From positions 1-14,590 of the forward strand of contig DIWI01000013.1 of the NCBI GenBank assembly GCA_002428415.1: 14,590 nucleotides of DNA, given 5' to 3'. This document shows, in pieces, positions 13,174 through 14,590 of this stretch. Source of the DNA: Clostridiaceae bacterium UBA6110. GTDB taxonomy: Bacteria > Bacillota > Clostridia > Clostridiales > Clostridiaceae. The notes under the pieces are model-generated. The model was given only the letters and a program-made list of their open reading frames with translations. It was not told the origin of the DNA and did not search any database. Position numbers and translations under genes: made by a program. Numbering within the stretch: position 1 is the stretch's first letter; every line of letters starts with the position of its first letter.

Positions 13174-14556
13174 ATGAGGGATGCGTATCTCTTCATTGAT
13201 TTCGGAAGCACCTACACAAAGCTCACTGCAGTGGATGCGAATGCCGATGAGGTAATTGCAACGGGCAAGGCATACACAACTGTAGAGACTGATGTGCAGG
13301 AAGGCTACCTGAATGCGATGAAGGAGCTTGAAGGAAAGACAGGGGAGCTAAACTATATAAAAAAGCTTGCGTGTTCATCCGCTGCAGGTGGCCTGAAGAT
13401 AATTGCCATAGGACTGGTTCCTGAGCTGACTGCTGAAGCTGCAAAAAGAGCAGCGCTCGGTGCAGGTGCAAGGGTAATCGAGGTGTACAGCTTCAAGCTG
13501 AACAGGGATGAGATGCGGGAGTTAAAGGGTTCCAATGCGGACATGATACTACTTGCTGGTGGCACAAACGGCGGAAATTCAGAGGTCATACTGCATAATG
13601 CGAAGATGATCAGGGATTTTGAAATCGGGATACCCGTTGTGGTGGCAGGCAACAAGAGCGCAGTCGATGAGATAAGGGACATATTCGGCAATGCCATAGA
13701 TTATCATGTGACTGAAAATGTCATGCCGAGCCTTAATGATATCAATGTACTTCCTGCAAGGGAGACCATAAGGACCATCTTCATGAAGAGGATAGTTAAG
13801 GCAAAGGGCATGTCAGGAATGGAAGGAATGATCAGCGGCATCCTTATGCCGACTCCTGCTGCAGTCCTTAAGGCAGCTGAGGTCCTGTCCATTGGTACCA
13901 AGGATATGGAGGGTATAGGCGACCTTGCAATTATCGACATTGGTGGTGCGACTACAGACGTCCACACCATAGCCGAAGGGGCGCCAAGTAAGCCCTCTGT
14001 TATTTTGCGCGGACTTGAAGAGCCAATGTCAAAAAGGACAGTAGAGGGTGACCTGGGGATGAGATATTCTGCCTTGTCGTTATATGAAGCTTCAGGCAGA
14101 AGGCTCGTGAGGAAATACATTAACGAGGGCAAATACGACCTTGAAAAGGAGTTTTCAAGGCGTCATGACAACACAGCCTTCGTATCGGTTGAAGAGGAAG
14201 ACATCGCATTTGACGAGGGAATGGCGAAGATCTGCTGCGACATGTCCATGAAGAGGCATGCAGGTACGGTGACTGCCATCTATTCGCCTCTTGGAATGAT
14301 GTTCGCACAGGAAGGCAAAGACCTGTCTGAGCTTCCTTATGTCATCGGGACAGGAGGGATAATAGTATATAGCAGGAATCCAGGGGAGATCCTCAAGGCT
14401 TCGGTGTTTACAATGGACGACCCTGATTCCCTGAAGCCAAGGCATCCCAGATTCCTTTACGACAGGGACTACATACTTTCTGCAATGGGACTGCTTGCGA
14501 TGATAGACAGTGAAAAGGCTTTAAGAATGCTAAAAAAATATATGGTCAGCTGTTAG
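13174..14556 (+). CDS. glmL: MutL/GlmL, ASKHA-type partner of glutamate mutase
   Basis: At 460 residues this has the usual MutL length. It has the actin/Hsp70-like ATPase fold: phosphate-1 motif DFGSTYTK (9-16) and phosphate-2 motif IIDIGGATTD (253-262), with AGGTNGG in between. GlmL lies between the S and E subunit genes in glutamate-fermenting clostridia and is thought to act as a chaperone or reactivase that swaps damaged cobalamin in the mutase; that role comes from analogy and is not visible in the sequence. The ATG follows one base after the glmS stop, and its ribosome site TTAGGGG lies inside the end of glmS. A next gene starts 8 bases after the stop. Confidence 0.92.
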   Translation: MRDAYLFIDFGSTYTKLTAVDANADEVIATGKAYTTVETDVQEGYLNAMKELEGKTGELNYIKKLACSSAAGGLKIIAIGLVPELTAEAAKRAALGAGARVIEVYSFKLNRDEMRELKGSNADMILLAGGTNGGNSEVILHNAKMIRDFEIGIPVVVAGNKSAVDEIRDIFGNAIDYHVTENVMPSLNDINVLPARETIRTIFMKRIVKAKGMSGMEGMISGILMPTPAAVLKAAEVLSIGTKDMEGIGDLAIIDIGGATTDVHTIAEGAPSKPSVILRGLEEPMSKRTVEGDLGMRYSALSLYEASGRRLVRKYINEGKYDLEKEFSRRHDNTAFVSVEEEDIAFDEGMAKICCDMSMKRHAGTVTAIYSPLGMMFAQEGKDLSELPYVIGTGGIIVYSRNPGEILKASVFTMDDPDSLKPRHPRFLYDRDYILSAMGLLAMIDSEKALRMLKKYMVSC

Positions 14557-14564
14557 GAGTGGTG

Positions 14565-14590
14565 ATGTCAACTAACCCTCGACTAAAGTC
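14565..14590 (+). CDS. Start of the next operon gene, probably glutamate mutase E subunit (partial)
   Basis: Only the first eight codons and two further bases are present (ATG TCA ACT AAC CCT...). AGGAG (14555-14559) overlaps the glmL stop and lies 5 bases before the ATG; GTG 14562 is an alternative start. The conserved order S-L-E in clostridial glutamate mutase operons makes glmE, the catalytic TIM-barrel subunit, the expected product. The visible residues are too few to confirm this. Confidence 0.55.

Overview
The window reads like the chromosome of an anaerobic Clostridia-type Firmicute that ferments sugars and amino acids. Three things suggest this: an oxygen-sensitive glycyl radical enzyme with its activase, the start of a glutamate mutase (glm) operon, and the general style of the DNA. 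That style includes strong GGAGG/GGTGAT ribosome binding sites, some TTG and GTG starts, arginine written mostly as AGG/AGA, frequent ATA isoleucine, and compact hairpin terminators. The organism itself cannot be named from the sequence. Eleven complete protein genes are supported, plus a probable gene tail at the left edge and a gene start at the right edge. No RNA genes, insertion sequences or CRISPR were seen.

Left region (1-5200): a glycyl radical enzyme (GRE) locus. The activase faces left. To its right, reading right, lie a DeoR-family repressor, an 802-residue GRE and a fructose-6-phosphate-aldolase-type transaldolase. They sit behind a near-consensus promoter that overlaps a 14-bp direct repeat, a likely operator. 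The GRE closely resembles E. coli YbiW, not pyruvate formate-lyase. Together with the aldolase it fits the recently described radical route that opens 1,5-anhydrohexitol 6-phosphates to 1-deoxyfructose 6-phosphate and splits that to glyceraldehyde 3-phosphate and hydroxyacetone. No transporter, kinase or alcohol dehydrogenase for the pathway lies in the window.

Middle region (5200-10250): mostly single genes, each with its own signals. They are a Na/phosphate cotransporter fused to a PhoU domain, with TTAACA-like repeats at its promoter; a small unrecognised membrane-anchored protein; a MATE exporter; and a convergent DmpA/P1-family peptidase on the minus strand. The last two share a 15-bp perfect-stem terminator.

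Right region (10250-14590): lysA (diaminopimelate decarboxylase) with a leader hairpin and its own terminator. Then comes a GntR-type regulator with an unusual C-terminal domain, followed in tight order by glmS (B12-binding subunit of glutamate mutase), glmL (its ASKHA-type partner) and the first codons of a further gene, probably glmE. A pair of 19-bp repeats and an inverted half-site surround the regulator's promoter and are the likely control region of the glutamate fermentation operon.
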